Below are positions 26,450-33,797 of a stretch of 64,000 bases of DNA, one piece after another. Made by a program: the position numbers and the translations under genes. Each line of letters starts with the position of its first letter. Within the stretch, counting starts at the first letter, position 1. The notes under the pieces are model-generated. The model was not told the DNA's origin and did not search any database. It worked only from the letters and a program-made list of their open reading frames with translations. The stretch is from Chitinophagaceae bacterium UBA1930 (lineage in GTDB: Bacteria; Bacteroidota; Bacteroidia; Chitinophagales; Chitinophagaceae), in the NCBI GenBank assembly GCA_002337145.1, contig DDFK01000001.1, forward strand, positions 372,001 through 436,000, given 5' to 3'.

Positions 26450-26487
26450 ACTTTTACATTTTAAATTTAACATTCAATATTTTACAT
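26450..26487 (-). repeat. Right inverted repeat of the IVS-like element
   Basis: ACTTTTACATTTTAA (26450-26464) pairs perfectly with 26035-26049, and the outward part reaches the thyA stop codon. See the left arm. Confidence 0.7.
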
Positions 26488-27282
26488 TTAAACAGCAACA
26501 GGTGCTTTTATATGCGGATGGAACTGATAGTTTTCCAATGAAAAGTCTTCGAACTTGAAATCGAAAATATTCTTAATGGCAGGGTTCAGTTTCATGGTGG
26601 GCAGCTCGTAAGGTATACGTGTCAACTGCAATTGCGTCTGCTCTATATGGTTGTTGTACAAATGCACATCGCCAAAGCTGTGCACAAAATCGCCCAGTTG
26701 CAGGTCGCAAACCTGTGCAATCATCATGGTCAACAAAGCATACGAAGCAATATTGAACGGCACGCCCAGAAACACGTCTGCACTGCGTTGGTACAACTGG
26801 CAACTCAACTTGCCATCAGCCACATAAAACTGGAAAAGGCTATGACAAGGCATCAATGCCATCTTAGGCAGCTCGGCCACGTTCCAGGCACTTACAATCA
26901 GCCGCCTACTATCGGGGTTTGTCTTAATCTGATTGATCACATCCGTAATCTGGTCCACCACGGTCCCATCTGCACCTTGCCAGCTACGCCACTGCTTACC
27001 ATATACAGGTCCAAGGTCACCGGTTTCGTCGGCCCACTCGTTCCATATACTTACACCATTGTCTTTCAGGTATTGAATATTCGTATCGCCCTTCAAAAAC
27101 CACAGCAGCTCATACACAATGCTTTTCAGGTGCAACCGCTTTGTGGTCACCATGGGGAAACCATCCTGCAGGTTGAACCGCATCTGGTAACCGAAACAAC
27201 TGATAGTGCCCGTGCCCGTACGGTCATGCTTCTGCACACCATTGTCCAATATATGTTGTAGTAATTGCTGATACTGTTGCAT
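26488..27282 (-). CDS. thyA: Thymidylate synthase
   Basis: 264 residues, the same length as E. coli ThyA. Motifs are the phosphate-binding DRTGTGTISCFGYQMRF, the catalytic cysteine in MALMPCHSLFQFYV, the RSADVFLGVPFNIASYALL segment and GDVHLYNNHIEQ. It methylates dUMP using methylene-THF, producing the DHF that FolA recycles. It is the first gene of a thyA-(4HB)-folA-membrane protein-methyltransferase operon and has a candidate promoter directly upstream. Confidence 0.98.
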   Translation of the reverse strand: MQQYQQLLQHILDNGVQKHDRTGTGTISCFGYQMRFNLQDGFPMVTTKRLHLKSIVYELLWFLKGDTNIQYLKDNGVSIWNEWADETGDLGPVYGKQWRSWQGADGTVVDQITDVINQIKTNPDSRRLIVSAWNVAELPKMALMPCHSLFQFYVADGKLSCQLYQRSADVFLGVPFNIASYALLTMMIAQVCDLQLGDFVHSFGDVHLYNNHIEQTQLQLTRIPYELPTMKLNPAIKNIFDFKFEDFSLENYQFHPHIKAPVAV

Positions 27283-27675
27283 AGCTGCAAATTAAAGAAA
27301 CCTATTGGCAGGTACAACCCTATAAAATTTACATGGGGAGAATCTGTTAAGAAGATTAGTCCACATGCCAACCCAATGATTGAAGGGAAAAGCCCATCAT
27401 GGTATTGCGTAGAAACACGTATTGTTGATATAAAACAAGAAGAATTATAACGTTTATTTGGTTTAAACAAATAACTTTATATTCCTTTCGCAAACACCAG
27501 AACAACAAGGCCAAAAGGCTGCTAACCAATAAAGTAAATCCAGATATGGCTGTTGCCAACTGTTTGTTGTTTTTCCATTTTACGCAATGCAGTTTATATT
27601 GCCCTACTGTTTCAAATGGTTGGGTACAAATAAACACATCCAACAGTCGCAATAGTTTTATACTAAAACAATCTT
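27283..27675. other. Divergent intergenic region with a protein-like remnant
   Basis: This 393-nt gap separates divergent thyA and the PAS kinase. It holds the thyA promoter (27288-27317). On the plus strand a frame reaching the stop near 27450 reads in part KFTWGESVKKISPHANPMIE and SPSWYCVETRIVDIKQEEL, which has a protein-like composition but no plausible start and runs through the thyA promoter. It may be the tail of a decayed gene. Nothing else is recognised. Confidence 0.35.
27288..27317 (-). promoter_or_regulatory. Candidate thyA promoter, leaderless
   Basis: On the minus strand TTG (27317-27315), 19 nt, then TTAATTTG (27295-27288), then 5 nt to the ATG. The box differs from TAnnTTTG at its second base. 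The spacing predicts an mRNA that starts at or next to the ATG. Confidence 0.5.
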
Positions 27676-29949
27676 ATGTCTCCAGGTAAGCACGAGATAC
27701 CAAACATACAATTCGAATTGCTTTTCGAAGAATCACCAGACCTGTACCTGATTCTTTCGCCAGACCTCGTGATCATTACTGCCAGCGACAATTATTTAAA
27801 AACAACCCTAACCAGTAAAGAAGCCATAGTAGGCAAATATGTATTTGATGTTTTTCCAGACAACCCCGATGCAGCAACAACAGGTTCATTCAATTTAAAG
27901 CAATCGTTCGATTATGTGACCCATAACAGGCAGGCACATGCCATGCCAACACAGCAATATGACATACAACATGCTGATGGGCGTTTTGAGACCAAATTTT
28001 GGGACATTCTCAACAAACCGGTGCTCAATAAACAAAACGAACTGCTCTACATCATCAATTCCGTAAAGGATGTAACGGAATACACCAGGCTGCAAATGCA
28101 GGAAAAAAAGCAAAGCATTGCACTGGAAGAAAGCAACAGCAAACTGTTGGCCGAAGTGGAAGAAAGAAAACGGCTGCAGCAGGAACTGGAAGAATTGAAT
28201 GCGGTACTATCGAAGCAAGTTGACAAAAAAACAACCGAACTGAATTCGATCTTTGAAAGGATTGCCGATGGTTTTATTTCATTGGACAAGGATTTCCGCT
28301 ATACACATGTAAATAAAAAAGCAGGCGAATTAACGCATAGGAACCCCGAGTCCTTGATAGGCAAATATATTTGGGACGAATTTCCCGATGCAGTTGGCAC
28401 CGATACCTACCATGCTTTTAACAAGGCCATGCAAAGCCAGCAATACATGGTGAATACCGATTATTTTGAGCCGCTTGACCTTTGGCAGGAGAACCATATA
28501 TACCCTTCTGAAAATGGCCTGACCATTTTTATCCGGGATATTACCCAGAAGAAAAAAGCCGAGCAGCAACTGAGTGAAGTTTACAACGACATGCATACGG
28601 CATTGAACAGTATCACGGATGGTGTAATATCTGTTGACAACAACTTCAGGTACACGTTCATCAACGATGCTGCTTTGACCAATATTGCACGCACCCGTGA
28701 AGAGATGCTGGGCAAAACGCTTTTGGAAATAAGGCCCGAGCTTGCACATACACCTTTCTGGAAAAAGTACCAGGAAGTGATGCAGACTAAAGTAGTAGGT
28801 GAAATTGAGGGCTTCTTTGCCCCTTTGAATATTTGGGCATTGGTAAAAATCTATCCTTCAAAAGACGGGCTTACCTTTTTTTACAAAGATGTTACAGCAG
28901 CAAAAAAGATCCAGAATGCATTGGTGGCTTCCGAAAAAAAATACAGGCTGCTTTTTGACAATAACCCGTTGCCCATGTGGATGATTGACGTGAACACTTT
29001 GAATATTGTTGATGTGAACGAAGCTGCCATTGAGCATTACGGTTATACAAGGGCTGAGTTCCTTGGCATGAATATCCGCGATATACGCCCTACTGAAGAT
29101 ATAGCCAAAATGGAAGCTGCATCCAACCAAAAGAACAGCTCCATCAGGAAGGCCGGCATCTGGACACATTTAAAAAAAGATGGCACACAGATAAAAGTAG
29201 AAATAACATCGCACGACATCAATTACCTGGAGCAAAAAACAAGACTGATACTTTCCAATGACGTAACCGATAAGGTAATGGCAGAAGATGCCTTATTGAA
29301 GTTGAACGGCGAGCTAAGGCAACTGTACACGCACCAGCAAAACATACGCGAAGAAGAAAGGAAATATATAGCACGGGAAATACACGACGAGTTGGGACAA
29401 TTGATCACCGGTCTTAAAATGGACATCAGTTGGTTAAAGCAACGCATCATTCAAAAGCAGCCAGAGCTTACCGAAAAACTGAACGAGAGTATTGGCCTGC
29501 TGGATGAATCGGTAAAAACAATCCGGAAGATATCTTCCGAATTAAGACCTGGCATATTGGATGATCTGGGCATTATAGATGCCCTGGCCTGGCTGGCAAA
29601 AGATTTTGAAAAACGTACACAGATACAATGCAAGATCAATAACCTTGCAGGCGACAGCATTGATTGTAGCGATGAAGTAAAAGTGGTGCTGTTCAGGGTT
29701 TTTCAAGAGGCATTGACCAATATCATGCGGCATGCAGAAGCCACGGCAATAACAACGGAAATATCCAAGGAAAAAAACCTATTGACCATGCAGATAGCCG
29801 ATAACGGAAAGGGTTACGATGTTACCAAACAAACCAAGACATTGGGTATTTTGGGCATGAAAGAAAGAATTGCCAACGTAAACGGAGCATTATATATTAG
29901 TAGTGCACCCGGCAGGGGAACCAGTATTACCATTATAATTTCTATTTAA
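27676..29949 (+). CDS. Multi-PAS sensor histidine kinase, NarX/HisKA_3 type
   Basis: 757 residues, no membrane segments, so probably cytosolic. Four PAS domains are visible (roughly 10-135, 185-300, 305-415 and 420-545), with repeats such as IADGFISLDKDFRYTHVNKK and ITDGVISVDNNFRYTFINDA, separated by a coiled coil at about 137-185. The HisKA_3 dimerisation/phosphoacceptor motif is REEERKYIAREIHDELGQLI (phospho-His in REIHDE). The ATPase domain has DNGKGYD and LGILGMKERI. The signal is unknown; the PAS pocket ligands cannot be inferred. The response regulator gene begins 5 nt downstream, so the two form a two-component pair. Confidence 0.93.
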   Translation: MSPGKHEIPNIQFELLFEESPDLYLILSPDLVIITASDNYLKTTLTSKEAIVGKYVFDVFPDNPDAATTGSFNLKQSFDYVTHNRQAHAMPTQQYDIQHADGRFETKFWDILNKPVLNKQNELLYIINSVKDVTEYTRLQMQEKKQSIALEESNSKLLAEVEERKRLQQELEELNAVLSKQVDKKTTELNSIFERIADGFISLDKDFRYTHVNKKAGELTHRNPESLIGKYIWDEFPDAVGTDTYHAFNKAMQSQQYMVNTDYFEPLDLWQENHIYPSENGLTIFIRDITQKKKAEQQLSEVYNDMHTALNSITDGVISVDNNFRYTFINDAALTNIARTREEMLGKTLLEIRPELAHTPFWKKYQEVMQTKVVGEIEGFFAPLNIWALVKIYPSKDGLTFFYKDVTAAKKIQNALVASEKKYRLLFDNNPLPMWMIDVNTLNIVDVNEAAIEHYGYTRAEFLGMNIRDIRPTEDIAKMEAASNQKNSSIRKAGIWTHLKKDGTQIKVEITSHDINYLEQKTRLILSNDVTDKVMAEDALLKLNGELRQLYTHQQNIREEERKYIAREIHDELGQLITGLKMDISWLKQRIIQKQPELTEKLNESIGLLDESVKTIRKISSELRPGILDDLGIIDALAWLAKDFEKRTQIQCKINNLAGDSIDCSDEVKVVLFRVFQEALTNIMRHAEATAITTEISKEKNLLTMQIADNGKGYDVTKQTKTLGILGMKERIANVNGALYISSAPGRGTSITIIISI

Positions 29950-29954
29950 GCAAT

Positions 29955-30575
29955 ATGAAAATTCTAATAGCAGATGACCATGGTGTTGTAAGGAAAGGAC
30001 TTATTACCATATTGGTAGAAGCCTTTCCGTTTGCGGAGATTATTGAAGCAAGGGACGGTGCCGAACTATTGCAACAGGCCGATGCAGACAAGTGGGACAT
30101 TATCATTACCGACATATCCATGCCTGGCCGCTCTGGCATGGACATATTGAAGGACCTCAAAGAAATTGCACCCAAAGTACCGATACTGGTTTTAAGTGTG
30201 CATGCTGCCGAGCAATATGCAGTACGCACCATAAAAGCAGGTGCATCGGGCTATCTTACTAAAGAAAGTGCACCCGATGACCTTGTAAAAGTGGTACAGC
30301 ATATTGTTAGCGGACGGAAATACATAACACCGGAAATAGCCGAGATGCTTGCCGAAAGCTACAATGATGACAAGCCTGCTCATGAAAACCTCTCCGACCG
30401 TGAGTTTGAAGTGATGAAGCTGATCTCTTCCGGCAAGACCGTTTCCGAAATTGCGGACATACTCTCATTAAGTGTAAATACCATCAGTACTTACCGCTCC
30501 CGTATCCTGGACAAAATGCAGATGTCTACCAACGCAGAGCTTACACATTATACGATAAAGAACAAGCTCATTTAA
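29955..30575 (+). CDS. NarL/LuxR-family response regulator
   Basis: 206 residues. The receiver domain (1-~120) has acidic ADDH, the phosphoacceptor Asp in DIIITDISMPGRSGMD, and Thr/Ser and Lys in VLSVHAAE and YLTKESA. A C-terminal GerE/LuxR-type HTH follows (LSDREFEVMKLISSGKTVSE then ADILSLSVNTISTYRSRIL). It is the likely partner of the PAS kinase immediately upstream. The target genes are unknown. A 16-bp hairpin lies 12 nt after the stop. Confidence 0.94.
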   Translation: MKILIADDHGVVRKGLITILVEAFPFAEIIEARDGAELLQQADADKWDIIITDISMPGRSGMDILKDLKEIAPKVPILVLSVHAAEQYAVRTIKAGASGYLTKESAPDDLVKVVQHIVSGRKYITPEIAEMLAESYNDDKPAHENLSDREFEVMKLISSGKTVSEIADILSLSVNTISTYRSRILDKMQMSTNAELTHYTIKNKLI

Positions 30576-30586
30576 CCATCAGCAAT

Positions 30587-30627
30587 AAGGTTGTTGCTGT
30601 AGTAAGAATTGCTACAGCAACAACCTT
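30587..30627 (+). terminator. Strong hairpin after the response regulator (no U-tract)
   Basis: AAGGTTGTTGCTGTAG (30587-30602) pairs perfectly over 16 bp with CTACAGCAACAACCTT (30612-30627), loop 9 nt. Only TTAAC follows, so it may stop, stabilise or process the mRNA rather than act as a classic intrinsic terminator. Confidence 0.6.
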
Positions 30628-30674
30628 TAACACTACCGCGGTTTCATATTTCTCCCTATTTGTATCGCCTTTAT

Positions 30675-30719
30675 TTGATTGTTCATTTGCAGTAGAAAAA
30701 CAACCAAATGAACAATCAA
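30675..30719. promoter_or_regulatory. Perfect 15-bp inverted repeat across a start codon
   Basis: TTGATTGTTCATTTG (30675-30689) and CAAATGAACAATCAA (30705-30719) are perfect complements with a 15-nt spacer. The right arm contains the ATG at 30708 of the following receiver gene. It could be a DNA operator or an mRNA hairpin that hides the start codon. The sequence is seen; the role is inferred. Confidence 0.6.
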
Positions 30720-31094
30720 CTCATGCGTGTATTAATTGTAGATGACAGCAACATCATACGTGACAAATTGCACCTGATGGTTGCCGAAGTAAAGCCCGTA
30801 CAGCATATTTTCCTGGCACAGGACTTCAACTCGGCCATGCTGCAGGTAAAACAAAACAGGCCATCTGTGGTGCTGTTAGACCTTAACCTTCCAGGCAAAA
30901 GCGGTATAGAAATATTAAGGGAAATCAAGGCTTTTGACAAGACCATTAAGGTAATTGTGGTAAGCAACCTGGCTACAGAGTACTATCAGATCATCTGCAA
31001 TTTCCTGGGTGCCGAATTTTTTGTTGACAAACATCACGGCTTTGAGCACATTCCCGGATTGCTACATAAAATAGACAGGAAGCACATCAACTAG
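30708..31094 (+). CDS. Single-domain (CheY-like) response regulator 1
   Basis: 128 residues, receiver domain only: VDDSN acidic cluster, phosphoacceptor Asp in VVLLDLNLPGKSGIE, then KVIVVSNLA and the conserved Lys in FFVDKHHG. There is no output domain, so it works by protein contact or phosphate relay. The start at 30708 (MNNQLMRVLIVDDSN) aligns in length with the paralogue at 31325; ATG 30723 (MRVLIVDDSN) is an alternative that would place the whole inverted repeat in the leader. It is probably linked to the kinase/regulator pair upstream, but the intervening hairpins suggest separate control. Confidence 0.88.
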   Translation: MNNQLMRVLIVDDSNIIRDKLHLMVAEVKPVQHIFLAQDFNSAMLQVKQNRPSVVLLDLNLPGKSGIEILREIKAFDKTIKVIVVSNLATEYYQIICNFLGAEFFVDKHHGFEHIPGLLHKIDRKHIN

Positions 31095-31173
31095 ATATAT
31101 GTATTCACTATGAAAAACCACCACCCATCTAAAGAAATCCGCTACATCTAAAAAAACGCCCCTGATGAAAACT

Positions 31174-31218
31174 CGGCCGAAAGGCTGTTGTTTCGGCCCC
31201 TTTTAGGGGCCTTTTTTT
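31174..31218 (+). terminator. Terminator with a competing upstream hairpin
   Basis: The terminator stem GGCCCC (31195-31200) / GGGGCC (31206-31211) is followed by seven T (31212-31218). Just before it CGGCC-GAAA-GGCTG (31174-31187) forms a GNRA-capped stem. GGCCGAAA (31175-31182) can alternatively pair with TTTCGGCC (31191-31198), which would break the terminator stem. Confidence 0.8.
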
Positions 31219-31324
31219 ATGCATCTGCAACGCCAAAAACGCTGTAGTCAAAACAACTACAACTTATACATGCTTTATACTATAACAACTGGTTGTTTGT
31301 TTCCATTCTTTTACATTTTATATT

Positions 31325-31699
31325 ATGCACGGCAGCGGTTTGAAAATATTACTGGTAGACGACTCCAATATTGTATTGCAGCGATTGCAACCCATGTTGC
31401 ATGAAGCATTGCAGATTGAAAAAATGGTGATTGTTTTTGATGCCGATGATGCCATACTTACTGTGCAGAACTTTCAGCCGCATATTGTATTGCTGGATAT
31501 AAACCTGCCCCGAAAAAATGGCCTCGAAGTACTGAAATACATTAAACTAAACCAGCAACATATAAAAGTGGTAATGGTTACCAGTCAGCCTGCAGACCAG
31601 TACAGGGACCTGTGCATGGACCTGGGTGCCGATTCGTTCGTGGATAAGTCGATTGATTTTGAAATGATACCGGATATCATCAAACAGCTTACAAGCTAA
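31325..31699 (+). CDS. Single-domain (CheY-like) response regulator 2
   Basis: 124 residues, a paralogue of the receiver at 30708. ILLVDDSN acidic pocket, phosphoacceptor Asp in IVLLDINLPRKNGLE, KVVMVTSQPADQ, and conserved Lys in SFVDKSIDF. No output domain. Its upstream region has a small dyad AACAAC-TG-GTTGTT (31284-31297). The 3' end meets the convergent proline dehydrogenase gene with 2 nt between stops, leaving no terminator. Confidence 0.88.
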   Translation: MHGSGLKILLVDDSNIVLQRLQPMLHEALQIEKMVIVFDADDAILTVQNFQPHIVLLDINLPRKNGLEVLKYIKLNQQHIKVVMVTSQPADQYRDLCMDLGADSFVDKSIDFEMIPDIIKQLTS

Positions 31700-31701
31700 G
31701 C

Positions 31702-32889
31702 TTACTTTCTTCTTTGCAGTTCCCTTTTTATCAAGGTAAGTTCCCTACCCGTTTGTCCGCTTACAGACGAATTTTCTTGTGCCCTTCGCATTAAATAAGG
31801 AATGACATCGCCAATAGGGCCAAAAGGCAAATACTTGCTTACGCTACATCCTTCTTTCGCCAGGTTGAAAGTGATATTGTCGCTCATGCCATACAGCTGC
31901 GAAAAATGTATATGTGGGTGGTTATGTGGAATACTTTTCTGCTCCAATAAATCGTAGGCCAACAAATTGCTCTGTTCATTGTGCGAAGCGACAATAACAG
32001 AAATGGTCTCTATATTGTCAATACAGTATCGTACGGCAGCATCATAGTCCCTGTCCGTACTTTCCTTATCGGGCTGTATCAACGAAGGGTAACCTTTTTG
32101 CGATGCCCTGTTCCTTTCCTTTTCCATATAGGCACCTCTTACCAGTTTTGCCCCTAAAACAAAGCCCTGCTGCTTTGCAATCCTGTGCGACAGTTGCAGG
32201 AACTGCAGCCTGTCGTGCCTGTACAGTTGAATGGTATTGAATACAATGGCTTTTTCCTTGTTAAACTCTTCCATCATTTCCATGGTAAGCCTATCCACCG
32301 GGTCCTGTATCCAGCTTTCTTCCGCATCTACCAAAACGCCGATATTCTTTTCGGCAGCAGTGGCACAAATGGCATACATACGGTCCTTTACACGCTCCCA
32401 CTCCGCAATTTCATCTTCATGGTCATGCACACCACTACGCAAACGTGGGGCTTCATTTAAAGTTTCCAGTAATTTGAAGCGGGCAAAACCGGTAACTTTC
32501 ACACTAATAAACGGGATATTTTTTTGTGTGGCCGCATAGTTGATCACACGTATAAATTCATCGGTGGCAACATCAAAATTCGATTCGCCTTCCTTGCCCT
32601 CTACGCCATAGTCCAGAATAACCTGAACACCATATTTGCCAAGGGTTTCGCCTACCACAGCGGTCTCTTCCAGGCTCTCGCCACCCACAAACTGTTTAAA
32701 AATGGTATTGCGTACAATTTTGTTGATAAAAGGCAGCCTACCCTTTATCAATAACGGCGTAACCCTTGTACCAATGGGCACAAACAAGGGATAACCCATG
32801 GTACTAAAAAGAAACTTGGCTTTTTTAAGTTCCTTCTCCGTTTTATAAGCAAAAGCATTTTCCGTATTGTCGAATGAAATCTGAGCCAT
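31702..32889 (-). CDS. Proline dehydrogenase family protein
   Basis: 395 residues of the FAD-dependent ProDH (beta/alpha barrel) family. Seen: ISVKVTGFARFKLLE, GVLVDAEESWIQDPVDRLT, FNTIQLYRHDRLQFL, LGAKLVRGAYMEKERNRA (with the substrate-contacting Arg-Gly-Ala-Tyr) and VIASHNEQSN. It oxidises L-proline to pyrroline-5-carboxylate and passes electrons to the quinone pool. The P5C dehydrogenase is not adjacent, so this is the monofunctional form rather than the large bifunctional PutA. An in-frame ATG at 32889 gives the usual N-terminus. Confidence 0.93.
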   Translation of the reverse strand: MAQISFDNTENAFAYKTEKELKKAKFLFSTMGYPLFVPIGTRVTPLLIKGRLPFINKIVRNTIFKQFVGGESLEETAVVGETLGKYGVQVILDYGVEGKEGESNFDVATDEFIRVINYAATQKNIPFISVKVTGFARFKLLETLNEAPRLRSGVHDHEDEIAEWERVKDRMYAICATAAEKNIGVLVDAEESWIQDPVDRLTMEMMEEFNKEKAIVFNTIQLYRHDRLQFLQLSHRIAKQQGFVLGAKLVRGAYMEKERNRASQKGYPSLIQPDKESTDRDYDAAVRYCIDNIETISVIVASHNEQSNLLAYDLLEQKSIPHNHPHIHFSQLYGMSDNITFNLAKEGCSVSKYLPFGPIGDVIPYLMRRAQENSSVSGQTGRELTLIKRELQRRK

Positions 32890-33155
32890 ACTAACACCCG
32901 TTAATGTTGCGAATATCGGACGCTAGTCGGTTATAAAAAAATAATGGTTATGCAGTAGTGTGAATTATTTGTTAGTGCGGTATATTATTAAGGGATTGAT
33001 CATATTTGTATCAAAGCAGCTATGGTTTTTCATGGTATTCCATCCGATATTCAAAACATAAAAATTACTAATAAACCTGTGTTTGTAGTACAATTGATAT
33101 AAAACCATTCTTCCACCAAACATCCTTCCTTTACCTTCGCCACAAATTTTACCGA

Positions 33156-33674
33156 ATGGCAGCCGAAGCAAAAAAAGCTAGTGACAGTTTTACGATTATG
33201 AACGAACTCGTTCTACCCAACGATACCAATACTTTTGGTAACCTGATGGGCGGACGTTTAATGTATTGGATGGATATTGCCGCAGGTATTGCTGCTGGCA
33301 AGCATTGCAATACGCCCAGCATGACGGCAAGCGTTGACAATATCAGTTTCAAGACACCCATTAAATTGGGCAATGTGGTACATATTGAAGCTAAAGTCTG
33401 TAGGGCTTTCACCACATCCATGGAAATACATATAAAGGTTTGGGGCGAGGACCTATTGCACCAGTACAAATATGAAAGCAACGAAGCCTACTTTACGTTT
33501 GTTGCATTGGACCCCAACGGAAAACCCAGGGAAGTACCACCACTTATTCCTGAAAGTGAAGACGAAATAAGGCTATACGATGGTGCCCTTCGCCGCAGGC
33601 AGATACGTTTGATACTAGCAGGTAAAATGAAACCCGATGATGCACTGGAACTAAAAGCACTATTCAACCTATAA
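33156..33674 (+). CDS. Acyl-CoA thioesterase (hotdog fold)
   Basis: 172 residues of the YciA/BACH type. NDTNTFGNLMGGRLMYWMDI contains the conserved Asn-x-x-G-x-x-x-G hotdog pattern and the catalytic acidic residue in WMDIAAGIAA; TASVDNISFKTPIKLGNVVH follows. It hydrolyses acyl-CoA to the free acid and CoA. It is transcribed alone, with TACCTTCG (33132-33139) as a possible -7 box and a clear terminator downstream. The next gene is a beta-oxidation enzyme, a plausible functional neighbour. Confidence 0.92.
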   Translation: MAAEAKKASDSFTIMNELVLPNDTNTFGNLMGGRLMYWMDIAAGIAAGKHCNTPSMTASVDNISFKTPIKLGNVVHIEAKVCRAFTTSMEIHIKVWGEDLLHQYKYESNEAYFTFVALDPNGKPREVPPLIPESEDEIRLYDGALRRRQIRLILAGKMKPDDALELKALFNL

Positions 33675-33689
33675 AAAGTGTTATTGTAC

Positions 33690-33714
33690 AAGTCACCCTA
33701 CGGTGACTTTTTTT
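33690..33714 (+). terminator. Intrinsic terminator after the thioesterase gene
   Basis: AAGTCACC (33690-33697), loop CTAC, GGTGACTT (33702-33709), then TTTTT. Confidence 0.88.
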
Positions 33715-33797
33715 ATGGTCCAAAAAAATAGTTGCATAGCTAACTAATTTTTATTTAGCTTTGATACCCGACATCAAACTCAAACATTATTTGTTGT

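Noticed and set aside
27356..27652. 98-codon minus-strand frame between thyA and the PAS kinase
   Set aside because: One hydrophobic stretch only, no homology recognised, and it would overlap the kinase control region; not supported.
31162..31187. CTGATGA followed by GAAA, resembling the hammerhead ribozyme core
   Set aside because: The ten bases between the two motifs cannot form stem II, and no suitable stem I/III pairs were found; the GAAA is better explained as a GNRA tetraloop.
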